A DNA stretch of 64,000 nt from Solirubrobacter ginsenosidimutans (GTDB taxonomy: Bacteria; Actinomycetota; Thermoleophilia; Solirubrobacterales; Solirubrobacteraceae). The translations under genes and the position numbers were made by a program. The notes below the pieces were generated by a model that was not told the DNA's origin, searched no databases, and was given only the letters and a program-made list of their open reading frames with translations. The stretch covers positions 1 to 64,000 of the forward strand of contig NZ_JAPDOD010000042.1 in assembly GCF_027587205.1 (NCBI RefSeq). The letters run 5' to 3'. Numbering within the stretch: position 1 is the first letter of the stretch; each line of letters begins with the position of its first letter. Below, in pieces: positions 40,248 to 48,051 of the stretch.

Positions 40248-41089
40248 GCGTGGCGGATGACGTCGTAGCGCCCGACCGCGGTGCGTCCTTCGATGTGCCA
40301 GACGAAGAACGCGACGTCCAGCCGCAGCGCGCCGAGCTGGACGGTCGACCCGGTGACGACCTCGCCGAGTCCGCGCGTCGGGTAGTCGTCGTCCTTGTCG
40401 ACCCAGAACTCGAGGCCCGCGCGGATCTGGCGGCCGGCCTCGTCGGTGGTCGTCGACAGCCGTGGCTCCTCGACGGACAGCGTCTTATCGGCGTCCAGCA
40501 GCGCCGCCCACAAGCCTTCGTCGGCGTGTGAGGATGCCTTGGTCGAGCGCACCGCGGCGAGCACCGAGCCGGTGCCGTCCGCGAACCACGCGCTCACCGC
40601 GCGCGTCAGCACGATCTTGTCCCAGTCCGGGTTGCCCCACGAGTGCCCGCGCTGGCCGAGCCCGTCGACGGGGCGGTCGCCCATCGTCCCGCGAACGCGG
40701 CAGAGCTGCTCGTAGCCCTCCATCCCACCCGCCTTGACGACGGCCTGGCGCCCGCCGTACTCCGCCGGGGGCGTCAGCGCCTCGAAGGTGAGCTCGAACT
40801 CGAGCTCCCCGGAGCCACGGACGATCCAGCGCTCGAGCGGCTCGACGGTCTCGACGGTGAGCTCAGGGGGCGGCGTGGCGCCGGCCTCGGCGATCGCGCC
40901 GAGCGTCTCCCGCCCGGCGAAGGCGATCGCGAGCGCGCTCGAGGACTCGTTGTCGTCCGCCGCGAGGCCGGACGCGACGCGCGCGAGCCCGAACAGCCCC
41001 ACCGACGTGTCCGCCCACGAGAACGTGACGGCGTCCGTGTCCCCCGGCTTGCGAAGGGGGCGCGGCGCCTCCAGCGACGCCGCGCTCAT
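40244..41089 (-). CDS. Lipocalin-like protein with GHSWG motif
   Basis: A 281-aa beta-rich protein without signal peptide. VTFSWADTSVGLFGLARV near the start, ELEFELTFEAL and RGHSWGNPDWDKIVLTRAVSAWF are the main landmarks; GHSWG corresponds to GHNWG in the 38179 gene. It looks like a member of the CrtC/AttH lipocalin-like superfamily found beside lipid or terpenoid genes; function unproven. It overlaps fxsA upstream and the HAD gene downstream by 4 bp each (ATGA), so the three are translationally coupled. Confidence 0.62.
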   Translation of the reverse strand: MSAASLEAPRPLRKPGDTDAVTFSWADTSVGLFGLARVASGLAADDNESSSALAIAFAGRETLGAIAEAGATPPPELTVETVEPLERWIVRGSGELEFELTFEALTPPAEYGGRQAVVKAGGMEGYEQLCRVRGTMGDRPVDGLGQRGHSWGNPDWDKIVLTRAVSAWFADGTGSVLAAVRSTKASSHADEGLWAALLDADKTLSVEEPRLSTTTDEAGRQIRAGLEFWVDKDDDYPTRGLGEVVTGSTVQLGALRLDVAFFVWHIEGRTAVGRYDVIRHA

Positions 41090-41559
41090 CGCGGCGGGTC
41101 CAGCCGGTCGGGGTCGATGTCGACCGCGGTTCCCTCGACGTCGTCGGGGTGGCGGAAGCGCCCGTTGGGCGGCGTCGCGGTGCCCGGCATCGAGCCCATC
41201 AGCTTCAGCGCGCCGCGGCGCACCAGCAGCGCGCGCAGGAGGACCCGCGTGGGCGGGAAGAGGAACAGGAGCCCGAAGATGTCGGTGATGAAGCCCGGCG
41301 TGAGCAGCAGCACGCCGCCGAAGATCACCAGCACGCCGTCGATCACCTCGCGGTGCGGGATCCGGCCACCCTCCAGTGCCTCGTTGAAGCGGCGCCAGGC
41401 GGAGCGGGTCTGCGTGCGCAGGAGATACGAGCCGAGCAGCGCGTCGGCGATCAGCAGCGCGATCGTCCACCACACGCCGATCAGCTGGCCCACCTGGATG
41501 AGCACCGCCAGCTCGGCGATGGGGACGATGATGAAGAGGAGGATCAGAAGCAGCGGCAT
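41086..41559 (-). CDS. fxsA: FxsA-family membrane protein
   Basis: A 157-aa cytoplasmic-membrane protein of the FxsA family (in E. coli it relieves phage T7 exclusion by F). LLLILLFIIVPIAELAVLIQVG and the pair VLVIFGGVLLLTPGFITDIFG / LLFLFPP are the family's signature membrane segments, followed by a polar tail. First gene of a three-gene coupled operon. TATCGT on the minus strand (41577-41572), 12 nt before the ATG, may be the -10. Confidence 0.88.
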   Translation of the reverse strand: MPLLLILLFIIVPIAELAVLIQVGQLIGVWWTIALLIADALLGSYLLRTQTRSAWRRFNEALEGGRIPHREVIDGVLVIFGGVLLLTPGFITDIFGLLFLFPPTRVLLRALLVRRGALKLMGSMPGTATPPNGRFRHPDDVEGTAVDIDPDRLDPPR

Positions 41560-41583
41560 CGGCTGCTCGGCACGATATGACGC

Positions 41584-41943
41584 TTACGTGAAGGCCGGCT
41601 TTGCGCCGTCGATGCGTACGGCCGGCAAGCGATGCAGGCCCACGGTCTCGATCAGCGTGCGGATGTTCGGCTGCGGGTGCGCCAGCCACAGCGTCACCCC
41701 GCGTGCGCGCAGCCGCTGCGCGAGGCACGCCAGGTCGATCATCAGCGACGGGTCCGCGAACGTCAGCCCGGACAGATCCACGATCACGTCACGCGTGGCG
41801 GTCAGGGCCGCGGAGAACGGACGGCGGCGGCGGCCGCTCGTCGTCCGGTCCTCATCCCCCTCGATTCGGAGGATGGCCAGCTGTGCGTCGAAGGAAACGA
41901 TCCGCGGACGGTACAACGAACCGCCCGGTTCGTACAGGGTCAC
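41584..41943 (-). CDS. STAS-domain protein (anti-sigma factor antagonist-like)
   Basis: A 119-aa STAS domain from GTG 41943. VSFDAQLAILRIEGDED is the first strand pair, VIVDLSGLTFADPSLMIDL the switch region, and CLAQRLRARGVTLWLA the following helix and strand. The usual DSSG around the phosphoserine is DPSL here, so the Ser remains but the glycine does not; regulation by a kinase is uncertain. A longer frame would cross the divergent MIP18 gene. No anti-sigma kinase is near. Confidence 0.75.
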   Translation of the reverse strand: MTLYEPGGSLYRPRIVSFDAQLAILRIEGDEDRTTSGRRRRPFSAALTATRDVIVDLSGLTFADPSLMIDLACLAQRLRARGVTLWLAHPQPNIRTLIETVGLHRLPAVRIDGAKPAFT

Positions 41944-41958
41944 AACCGCTGACTTTCC

Positions 41959-41964
41959 TACACT
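41959..41964 (+). promoter_or_regulatory. Putative -10 box TACACT
   Basis: TACACT ends 9 nt before ATG 41974. The minus-strand STAS gene starts only 31 bp away, so the promoters are back to back. Confidence 0.4.
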
Positions 41965-41973
41965 CGTGTGACG

Positions 41974-42270
41974 ATGATCGATCAAGACGACGTCCTCGAG
42001 GCGCTCTCCAACGTCATCGACCCCGAGCTGGGCCTGGATTTCGTCGAGCTTGGCCTGGTCTACGGGGTCGAGATCGACGGCGGCACAGTGAACGTGACCT
42101 TCACGCTCACGACCCCCGCCTGTCCGATCGGCCCGCAGGTCTCCGAGCAGATGCAGGAGTTCGTCGGCGAGCTCCCCGGCGTCGAGCAGGTGATCCCGAA
42201 CATGGTCTTCACCCCGGCGTGGACCCCGGACAAGATGTCCGAGGACGCCAAGTTCGCTCTCGGTTACTAG
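41974..42270 (+). CDS. MIP18/SufT-like iron-sulfur assembly protein (DUF59)
   Basis: A 98-aa protein that is a single MIP18/DUF59 domain: VLEALSNVIDPELGLDFVELGLVY at the start contains the conserved DPE, and TLTTPACPIGPQ holds the reactive Cys of SufT/PaaD-like proteins. Family members help load Fe-S clusters onto targets. It stands alone, not in a suf operon. ATG 41974 is preferred; GTG 41968 is possible. Followed by a strong hairpin at 42324. Confidence 0.9.
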   Translation: MIDQDDVLEALSNVIDPELGLDFVELGLVYGVEIDGGTVNVTFTLTTPACPIGPQVSEQMQEFVGELPGVEQVIPNMVFTPAWTPDKMSEDAKFALGY

Positions 42271-42323
42271 GAGTTCGCCAGTCGGCGGTAGCAACGGCGC
42301 GGCCTTCGCCGGCACCGCGCGCT

Positions 42324-42368
42324 GCCGTGATCGAAAAGTACGCCTGAGGCTTACTTTCCGATCACGGC
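42324..42368. terminator. 21-bp-arm hairpin between the MIP18 and NOS genes
   Basis: Positions 42324-42344 (starting GCCGTGATCG) and 42348-42368 (ending CGATCACGGC) are complementary at 19 of 21 positions, with loop TGA. No T-run follows. It lies 54 bp after the MIP18 stop and 86 bp before the NOS start, so it may end the first transcript or act as a control site for the second. The whole 42271-42453 gap holds no gene. Confidence 0.6.
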
Positions 42369-42453
42369 GCTCACGAAGCCAGGTACGCGGACCCCGATAG
42401 GTCGATCGTCGAGTGGGCTAAAGCTGTGCGGTTGCGGACCGAATATCTGGATC

Positions 42454-43671
42454 GTGTCCACGAACCTCGCATCGGCTCCGGCCGTCACCACCGAGACCCC
42501 CGCGGTCACCGGCTGCCCGGTGCATTGGGTCGCTGATCTTGCCTCCTCCGCCGAGACCGCCGCTCCGACCTTCGTCGACGTCGAAGGCGCGCCGAATCCG
42601 AAAGAGGTTCGCGAGTTCTTCGAGCAGTACAAGGAGTACATGACGCTGACGGACGCCGAGTGGCGGCTGCGCGTCCAGGACGTGATCGCGGAGATCGCCG
42701 CGACCGGCACCTACGTCCACACGGAGGAGGAGTTGACGGTCGGTGCGCGCCTCGCTTGGCGCCACAACACCCGCTGCATCGGCAAGCTCTACTGGCGCGG
42801 GCTCACGGTGCGCGACTTCCGCGACGTGACCGACGCCGAGGCGATCGCCGACGGGTGCCTGGATCACACCGAGTTCGTGCACAACAAGGGCCGGATCAAG
42901 CCCTCGATCACCATCTTCGCGCCGGAGCGGCCGGGCCAGAAGGCCGCGATCGTGCGCAACAGCCAGCTGATCTCCTACGCCGGCCACCGCCAGGCGGACG
43001 GGACGATCGTGGGCGACCCGAACACGGTCGACCTGACCGACGTCGCCAAGGCCAACGGCTGGAACCCCGTGCAGGAGGGTCGCTTCGACGTCCTGCCGCT
43101 GGTCGTCGAGACCGGCGACGGCACGATCACCGTGCACGAGATCCCTGAGGGCCTCGCCCACGAGGTCGAGATCGAGCATCCGACGATCGAGGGCCTCGCC
43201 GAGCTGGGCCTGCGCTGGTGGGGCTTCCCGTCGATCTGCGACAACGTGCTCTCGATCGGCGGCATCAACTACCCGCTCGCGCCGTTCACCGGCTGGTACC
43301 TGGCCCCTGAGATCAGCGCCCGCGACTTCTCGGACACGTACCGCTACAACCTGCTGCCCGAGATCGCCGAGGCGCTCGGGATCGACACGACCGACGTGCG
43401 CTCGCTGTGGAAGGACCGGGCCGTGATCGAGCTCACGGCCGCGGTCCTGTACTCCTACGACAAGGCCGGCATCCGCATGGATGACCACCACACGGCGGCC
43501 CAGAAGTTCCACAAGTGGTCGAAGTCCGAGGAGAAGAAGGGCTGCCCGGTCGAAGCCGAGTGGTCATGGATGATCCCGCCGATCTCCGGCTCGCTGTCCC
43601 CGAACTTCCACGAAGAGTTCGAGGACGTCTTCAAGCTGCCGGCGCTGATCCGCCGGCCGCCCATCAACTAG
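42454..43671 (+). CDS. nos: Bacterial nitric oxide synthase, oxygenase domain
   Basis: A 405-aa heme enzyme making NO and citrulline from arginine via N-hydroxyarginine. The heme-ligand Cys108 is in AWRHNTRCIGK. YAGHRQADGTIVGDP, LRWWGFPSICDNVLSIGG and the arginine-binding Glu286 in GWYLAPEISARDF are classic NOS signatures. DHHTAAQKFHKW and GCPVEAEWSWMIPPISGSL near the end bind pterin and form the dimer. There is an N-terminal extension of about 45 residues containing GCPVHW compared with Bacillus enzymes. No reductase domain is fused or encoded nearby, so electrons must come from general flavodoxin/ferredoxin reductases. GTG start. Its stop overlaps the convergent gene (CTAG). Confidence 0.96.
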   Translation: MSTNLASAPAVTTETPAVTGCPVHWVADLASSAETAAPTFVDVEGAPNPKEVREFFEQYKEYMTLTDAEWRLRVQDVIAEIAATGTYVHTEEELTVGARLAWRHNTRCIGKLYWRGLTVRDFRDVTDAEAIADGCLDHTEFVHNKGRIKPSITIFAPERPGQKAAIVRNSQLISYAGHRQADGTIVGDPNTVDLTDVAKANGWNPVQEGRFDVLPLVVETGDGTITVHEIPEGLAHEVEIEHPTIEGLAELGLRWWGFPSICDNVLSIGGINYPLAPFTGWYLAPEISARDFSDTYRYNLLPEIAEALGIDTTDVRSLWKDRAVIELTAAVLYSYDKAGIRMDDHHTAAQKFHKWSKSEEKKGCPVEAEWSWMIPPISGSLSPNFHEEFEDVFKLPALIRRPPIN

Positions 43672-45377
43672 GGCGTCTGCGTCGACAAAGTGAAGGTCAG
43701 CGTCTTCGCGTAGGCGCCCGTGCGCAGCGCGTCGGTGGCGCCGATGTGCTGGCTGAAGTTCACAGCGACGGAGTCGTGGGAGACCGGGCCGGTCCAGGCG
43801 GACTTCGAGAACGCGACCTGCAGCGGCTCGGGCAGCGTGAACGTGCCGTTGGCCAAACGGCCGGGCTCGCTGACCGTCAGCGCGGCGTCGCCCGCCGTCG
43901 AGGTGACGTCGGCGATCGTCGAGGCCGTGTAGGTCTTGTCCACGCCGGGCGTGAACGCGCCGAAGGACGCGGCGGCGCCCATCGACAGCGAGAGCGTCGC
44001 CGGGACGGTGCCGCCGGCGCCCCCGTCCGCGCTCGTGCGCGACCACAAGAGTGCCTCGGTCCGCGCCTGCGTCAGGGTCTCCTTGCCGGACCAGGTGAGG
44101 AACGACGGCGTCGGCAGGTAGTCGGCGTCGAGCAGGAAGCCGCGGCGGATCGCCAGGACGTCGATGCTGTAGTCGCCGACGGTGCCGTTCTTGACGGACA
44201 GCGCCTTCAGCGCGGTGATGTCGTGCGCGGTCGTGCCGGCCGGGAGCTCGATCGTGGTCGCGGCCGGGTCGTCACGCTCGATCGAGATGCTGGTGCTGCC
44301 GTGGTGCGACGTGTACCACTTGTCGCCCACCTTCGCGGCCAGCGCGACGCCCGCGAAGCTGCCGGCGCGCGGCGCGACCGGGTAGGACGTCTTCTTCTTG
44401 ACGTCGGTGTAGAGGTAGTTGCGCTGGTCGGACATCGCCTGCGTGTCCGGGTTGGCGACGGCCTCGATCTTGCCCTCGCGCGCCATCTCCTTCGCCATCA
44501 CCTGGTACGTCCACGGGTGGGCGTCCATCATGACCTCACGGGAGCGATCGGCGGGCAGTTCGTCGACGGTGTCGAGGAAGAAGCGGTACCCGGACGACGT
44601 CGCGAGGTCGGTCACCGCGGCCATGTTGTTGTTGCTCGTGACGACCTGCAGGAGCGGGTGATCGGCCTCGCGGATGCCGTCGAACGCGACGGTGCCATGG
44701 CCGGAGGACTGGTAGGCGTCGCTGATGCGATTGCCCTGCGGGTCGACGACGACGCGGTAGAGCCACTCGATGTCGGTCGTCCGGCCCCAGCGCGCCATCA
44801 GCGACGGCGTGTTGGTGCCGCCGTCCTCGTTGGACCAGACCATCGTGTATTCGATCGTCCGGTTGCCCTGGGCGTCGACGGCGGTCGTGTGGTACGAGAT
44901 GATCGGCACGTCGGTGTTGACGTTCTCGTACGTGCCGGGGATCGTCGGCAGGTTGCGGCCGTAGAGGATCGGCGCGTACCGGGCGACGAGGTCACCCTCG
45001 GCGGCGAGCGACGGCTTCAGGCTGGTGACCACCGCGTTCTGCACCGGCGACTTCTCGGCGTCGAGCGTGACCGTGATGTCGTGCTTGCCGGCGCTGACGC
45101 GCCCGATCGCGACGTCGTAGTCCAGCGGCACCGCGCCGAAGAACGTGACGACGTCGGTGACCGGCTTGCCGTCGACGGAGACCGTCAGCAGCGCGGACTC
45201 CTTGCCCGCGACGCCCCAGTCGGCGCCCGGCGCTGAGGCGTTGAGGACGAGCTTGGCCTCGCCGGCGTAGGCGGCAGTGAACTCGGTCTGCGCGAGCGGC
45301 GCGGGCTGCGCGTGCGCCGCCGCGGGGGTCAGCAGCGCGGTGCCGAGCAGCGCGCCGAGGAAGGTTCGGACTCTCAT
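43668..45377 (-). CDS. Large secreted protein with shared C-terminal module
   Basis: A 569-aa exported protein with signal peptide MRVRTFLGALLGTALLTPAAAHA. The main part (about 60-420) has no certain family; ARYAPILYGRNLPTIPG and IEYTMVWSNEDGGTNTP vaguely recall Vps62/DUF946-type proteins. The final 115 residues, from GGTVPATLSLSMGAAASFG to GAYAKTLTFTLSTQTP, are clearly homologous to the end of the 1230-aa protein at 51574, so this is a transferable module, perhaps for surface attachment. TAAGTT (45391-45386, minus strand), 8 nt before the ATG, is a possible leaderless -10. Confidence 0.75.
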   Translation of the reverse strand: MRVRTFLGALLGTALLTPAAAHAQPAPLAQTEFTAAYAGEAKLVLNASAPGADWGVAGKESALLTVSVDGKPVTDVVTFFGAVPLDYDVAIGRVSAGKHDITVTLDAEKSPVQNAVVTSLKPSLAAEGDLVARYAPILYGRNLPTIPGTYENVNTDVPIISYHTTAVDAQGNRTIEYTMVWSNEDGGTNTPSLMARWGRTTDIEWLYRVVVDPQGNRISDAYQSSGHGTVAFDGIREADHPLLQVVTSNNNMAAVTDLATSSGYRFFLDTVDELPADRSREVMMDAHPWTYQVMAKEMAREGKIEAVANPDTQAMSDQRNYLYTDVKKKTSYPVAPRAGSFAGVALAAKVGDKWYTSHHGSTSISIERDDPAATTIELPAGTTAHDITALKALSVKNGTVGDYSIDVLAIRRGFLLDADYLPTPSFLTWSGKETLTQARTEALLWSRTSADGGAGGTVPATLSLSMGAAASFGAFTPGVDKTYTASTIADVTSTAGDAALTVSEPGRLANGTFTLPEPLQVAFSKSAWTGPVSHDSVAVNFSQHIGATDALRTGAYAKTLTFTLSTQTP

Positions 45378-45385
45378 CGGGCGGC

Positions 45386-45391
45386 AACTTA
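45386..45391 (-). promoter_or_regulatory. Putative leaderless -10 box TAAGTT
   Basis: Minus-strand TAAGTT ends 8 nt before ATG 45377; it lies in the 39-bp gap after the WS/DGAT gene. Confidence 0.35.
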
Positions 45392-45416
45392 TGAGCGCCG
45401 CCGGCGCGTCGTGTTA

Positions 45417-46856
45417 TCAGGCGGGTTCGAGCTTGCGCGCGCGCCGGCGCTTGGGCTTGCGCCCGCCCGCCGCGACGACCAGTTCCTCGAGCGAGTCCTT
45501 CAACGCGTCGCCCAGCTCCTCGAGGTCAGGCAGCGCGTCGTAGTCGCCGAGCAGGCCGAAGTCCATCCGGCCGTTGTAGGACATGATCGCGACGGCCAGC
45601 GACTGGTTCTCGGGGAGGAACGCGACCGGGAACAGGTCCTCGAGCTCGCGCCCGAGCACGTACAGCGGGAACTGCGGTCCCGGGACGTTGGTCACGAGCA
45701 GGTTGAACAGCCGCGTGGAGAACTGCAGCCGTGACGCCTGGGCGAGGATCGTCGGCGGCGCCAGCGCTTCCAGCCCGGTGATGACCTCGGCCCCAACGGC
45801 CTGCTTGGACTCCTTCAGGCCGTCCATCGCCTGCCGGACCACGCGTAGCCGCGCGACCGGGTCCTCGACGTAGACCGGCAGCGGCCCGCGCATCACCACG
45901 ATCCGGTTGCCGAGCTCGTGATGCTGGTCCTTCGCGCGCACCGAGACCGGCACGAGCGCGCGCAGTTCCAGGCCCTCGGTACGCACGCCGCGCGCCCGCA
46001 ACCAGCGCCGCAGCCCGCCCGCCACGACGGTCAGCACGACGTCGTTGACGGTCCCGCCCAGCGTGTTCTTGACGAGCTTGAGGTCGTTGAGGTCGTTGCG
46101 CACGAACGACAGCCGCCGGTGCGGCCCGATCGGCACGTTCAACGGCGTCTCCGGCGCGGGGTTCAGCCCCGCCCACGCGACCTCGCCGATGCCCTCCAGC
46201 GCCTCCTTGACGACGTCGAGCGACTCGGCCGGATGGGTGGCCGCCGACAGCGCCCCGCCGGCCAGCTCGAAGGGCAGGCGCGCGAGGCCCTTCACGCCGC
46301 GCGCGGCGAGCTGCAGCGGCCCCGGCTCACGCGCCGCGGTCCACGGCTCGCCCTCGTGCGGTGCGACCTGCGGGATCGGCGTCGCGTCGAAGAGCACGGT
46401 CATCAGGTCGACGCCCGAGATCCCGTCGACGAGCGCGTGGTGCGACTTGGAGATCAGCGCGAAGCGCCCGCGCTCCAGGCCCTGCACGAGCCACGTCTCC
46501 CACAGCGGCTTCGCGCGGTCCAGCCGCTGCGAGTGGATGCGCGCGGCGAGCGCCCGCAACTGCTCCTCGGACCCCGGCTGCGGCAACGCCGTGTGGCGCA
46601 CGTGGTACTCGAGGTTGAAGTTGCGATCGTCGACCCAGATCGGCCGGCCGGTCTCAAGCGGCGGGAACGCGAGCTTGTGCCGGTAGCGCGGTACGAGGTG
46701 CAGCCGCGACCGGATGTGGTTGAGGAAGTCGTCATACGCCGGAGCCGGGCCCTCGAAGATCAGGACCGCCCCGACGTGCATGTGGCTGTTCGCTCGCTCC
46801 TGCGCCAGAAACGAGGCGTCGACGGCTGAAAGCCGGTCTCCGTGAGACTGCGCCAT
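45417..46856 (-). CDS. Wax ester synthase/diacylglycerol acyltransferase (WS/DGAT)
   Basis: A 479-aa acyltransferase that makes triacylglycerol or wax esters from acyl-CoA, as in mycobacterial Tgs proteins. LSAVDASFLAQE opens the family, and the catalytic HHALVDG motif (139-145) is intact. NDVVLTVVAGGLRRWL and the late NVPGPQFPLYVLG are further WS/DGAT hallmarks. A basic tail (RKPKRRRARK) may help membrane or lipid-body contact. It suggests storage-lipid synthesis, with an acyl-CoA dehydrogenase 2.5 kb away as the opposite activity. Confidence 0.93.
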   Translation of the reverse strand: MAQSHGDRLSAVDASFLAQERANSHMHVGAVLIFEGPAPAYDDFLNHIRSRLHLVPRYRHKLAFPPLETGRPIWVDDRNFNLEYHVRHTALPQPGSEEQLRALAARIHSQRLDRAKPLWETWLVQGLERGRFALISKSHHALVDGISGVDLMTVLFDATPIPQVAPHEGEPWTAAREPGPLQLAARGVKGLARLPFELAGGALSAATHPAESLDVVKEALEGIGEVAWAGLNPAPETPLNVPIGPHRRLSFVRNDLNDLKLVKNTLGGTVNDVVLTVVAGGLRRWLRARGVRTEGLELRALVPVSVRAKDQHHELGNRIVVMRGPLPVYVEDPVARLRVVRQAMDGLKESKQAVGAEVITGLEALAPPTILAQASRLQFSTRLFNLLVTNVPGPQFPLYVLGRELEDLFPVAFLPENQSLAVAIMSYNGRMDFGLLGDYDALPDLEELGDALKDSLEELVVAAGGRKPKRRRARKLEPA

Positions 46857-46865
46857 TCCGGCCGA

Positions 46866-46871
46866 AGCGTA
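46866..46871 (-). promoter_or_regulatory. Putative leaderless -10 box TACGCT for WS/DGAT
   Basis: Minus-strand TACGCT ends 9 nt before ATG 46856, just behind the end of the TauE-like gene. Confidence 0.38.
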
Positions 46872-46877
46872 ACGGGT

Positions 46878-47591
46878 CTACACCAATGCGCCGATGAGGC
46901 CGACGCCCACGGCGGCGACCAATGCGACCGTTAGGACAAGCTCATAGCGCCCGCTTTCTGATAGTCGCCTGAACGCGCGCCGCCCGACGAGGTGACCGGC
47001 GGCCACGGCCGGCAGCAGACCGAGCGTGAGCCCGGCGTCGGGCAGCGCGGGATCACCGGTGCCGAACAGCGCCAGCGCACCCAGCCCGGCGAGCCCGACG
47101 AAGCACACCGTGAGCGTGTCGCGCACCTGCGTGGGCGTCACGCCGCGGCCCAACAGGTGCAGGAGCAGCGGCGGTCCGTTCGTCGACGTCGTGGTGGTGA
47201 GCGCTCCCGCCGCGAGCCCCGCCGCCCACGCCGGCACGTGCGCCGTCGTCACCCGCCGCGCGGCGAGCGTGCCGACGACCCCGAGCGTCACCGCGACCTG
47301 CAGCGCCCCCGGCGGCAGCGCGCGCAGCACGGCCACCCCGGCCAGCGCACCGGGCGTCGCCCAGGCCAGCAGCAGCGCGGTCGTCCGCGGCAACGGTCGC
47401 GGGCGTCGTCGCTCGCCGGCCAAGGTCAGCACGTTGACCTCGAGTCCTAGAACAAGGAGCAACACGACCGCCGGTTCGGGGTCGATCGCGGCGAACAGCA
47501 GGGGCGCGGCGAGCAGCGAGAAACCGAAGCCGGTCGCGGCCTGCAGCATCGCGCCGGCGACGACTCCGAGACATGCGGCGGCGACCAGCAC
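46878..47591 (-). CDS. TauE/SafE-family membrane permease
   Basis: A 237-aa membrane protein with seven to eight helices, probably exporting sulfite or another sulfur-containing organic anion. GAMLQAATGFGFSLLAAP at the N-terminus and ALTTTTSTNGPPLLLHLLG at the start of the second half are the two repeated family motifs. GTG 47591 is used. TAGTGT, 9 nt upstream, starts with the stop codon of the preceding gene. The substrate is not predictable. Confidence 0.87.
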   Translation of the reverse strand: MLVAAACLGVVAGAMLQAATGFGFSLLAAPLLFAAIDPEPAVVLLLVLGLEVNVLTLAGERRRPRPLPRTTALLLAWATPGALAGVAVLRALPPGALQVAVTLGVVGTLAARRVTTAHVPAWAAGLAAGALTTTTSTNGPPLLLHLLGRGVTPTQVRDTLTVCFVGLAGLGALALFGTGDPALPDAGLTLGLLPAVAAGHLVGRRAFRRLSESGRYELVLTVALVAAVGVGLIGALV

Positions 47592-47600
47592 CGCCGCACG

Positions 47601-47606
47601 ACACTA
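47601..47606 (-). promoter_or_regulatory. Putative -10 box TAGTGT overlapping an upstream stop codon
   Basis: On the minus strand TAGTGT begins with the TAG stop of the 47604-47990 gene and ends 9 nt before GTG 47591. Confidence 0.38.
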
Positions 47607-47990
47607 GCTTCGGATGTATTGCGAGGCGCGGCGAGCGCGTTCGCGCTGCTCGATCGCCGCGTTCGGCGTGTCGCGCCAGGAGGCGAACCGCGCGGCCGCC
47701 GCGGCCTTCTCCGTCATCAGCAGGGGCTCGGGGATCGGGCGCCGGACGAGCACGGGCGGGGCCATCACGACCGTCTCCTCCTCGACGACCTCTTCCTCGT
47801 CCTCGTCCTCGTGGCCACCGGCGGTGGCGACGTGGACGATGCCGAGGATCGGCCCGCCGACGACCAGCAGCCCGGCTACGCCGAGCGTGAGCGGGTTGGC
47901 CGGCCAGACCTCGAACAGCCATCCGGCGATGGCGGCACACATGAAGACGGGGCTTGCAAGAGCGGCAAGAAGAGAAAGCGCGCGCGACAT
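47604..47990 (-). CDS. Small membrane protein with acidic linker
   Basis: A 128-aa protein of unknown function. Two hydrophobic segments (about 5-27 and 33-57) are followed by a very acidic stretch, HEDEDEEEVVEEE, and a basic C-terminal tail, RRPIPEPL...ERARRASQYIRS. It is probably a two-helix membrane protein with both ends on one side. ATG 47990 is chosen, with ATG 48002 as an alternative. Coding is supported by composition and tight spacing to the TauE gene. Confidence 0.65.
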   Translation of the reverse strand: MSRALSLLAALASPVFMCAAIAGWLFEVWPANPLTLGVAGLLVVGGPILGIVHVATAGGHEDEDEEEVVEEETVVMAPPVLVRRPIPEPLLMTEKAAAAARFASWRDTPNAAIEQRERARRASQYIRS

Positions 47991-48051
47991 GATGCAGGCC
48001 ATATCGGCAGCAGCCGCCCTCGGCTTGACATGAGATTCCGATGGGTCCGGC

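Noticed and set aside
40643..41971. Plus-strand frame of 442 codons across the fxsA operon
   Set aside because: Antisense to three coupled genes with recognisable motifs; no family features.
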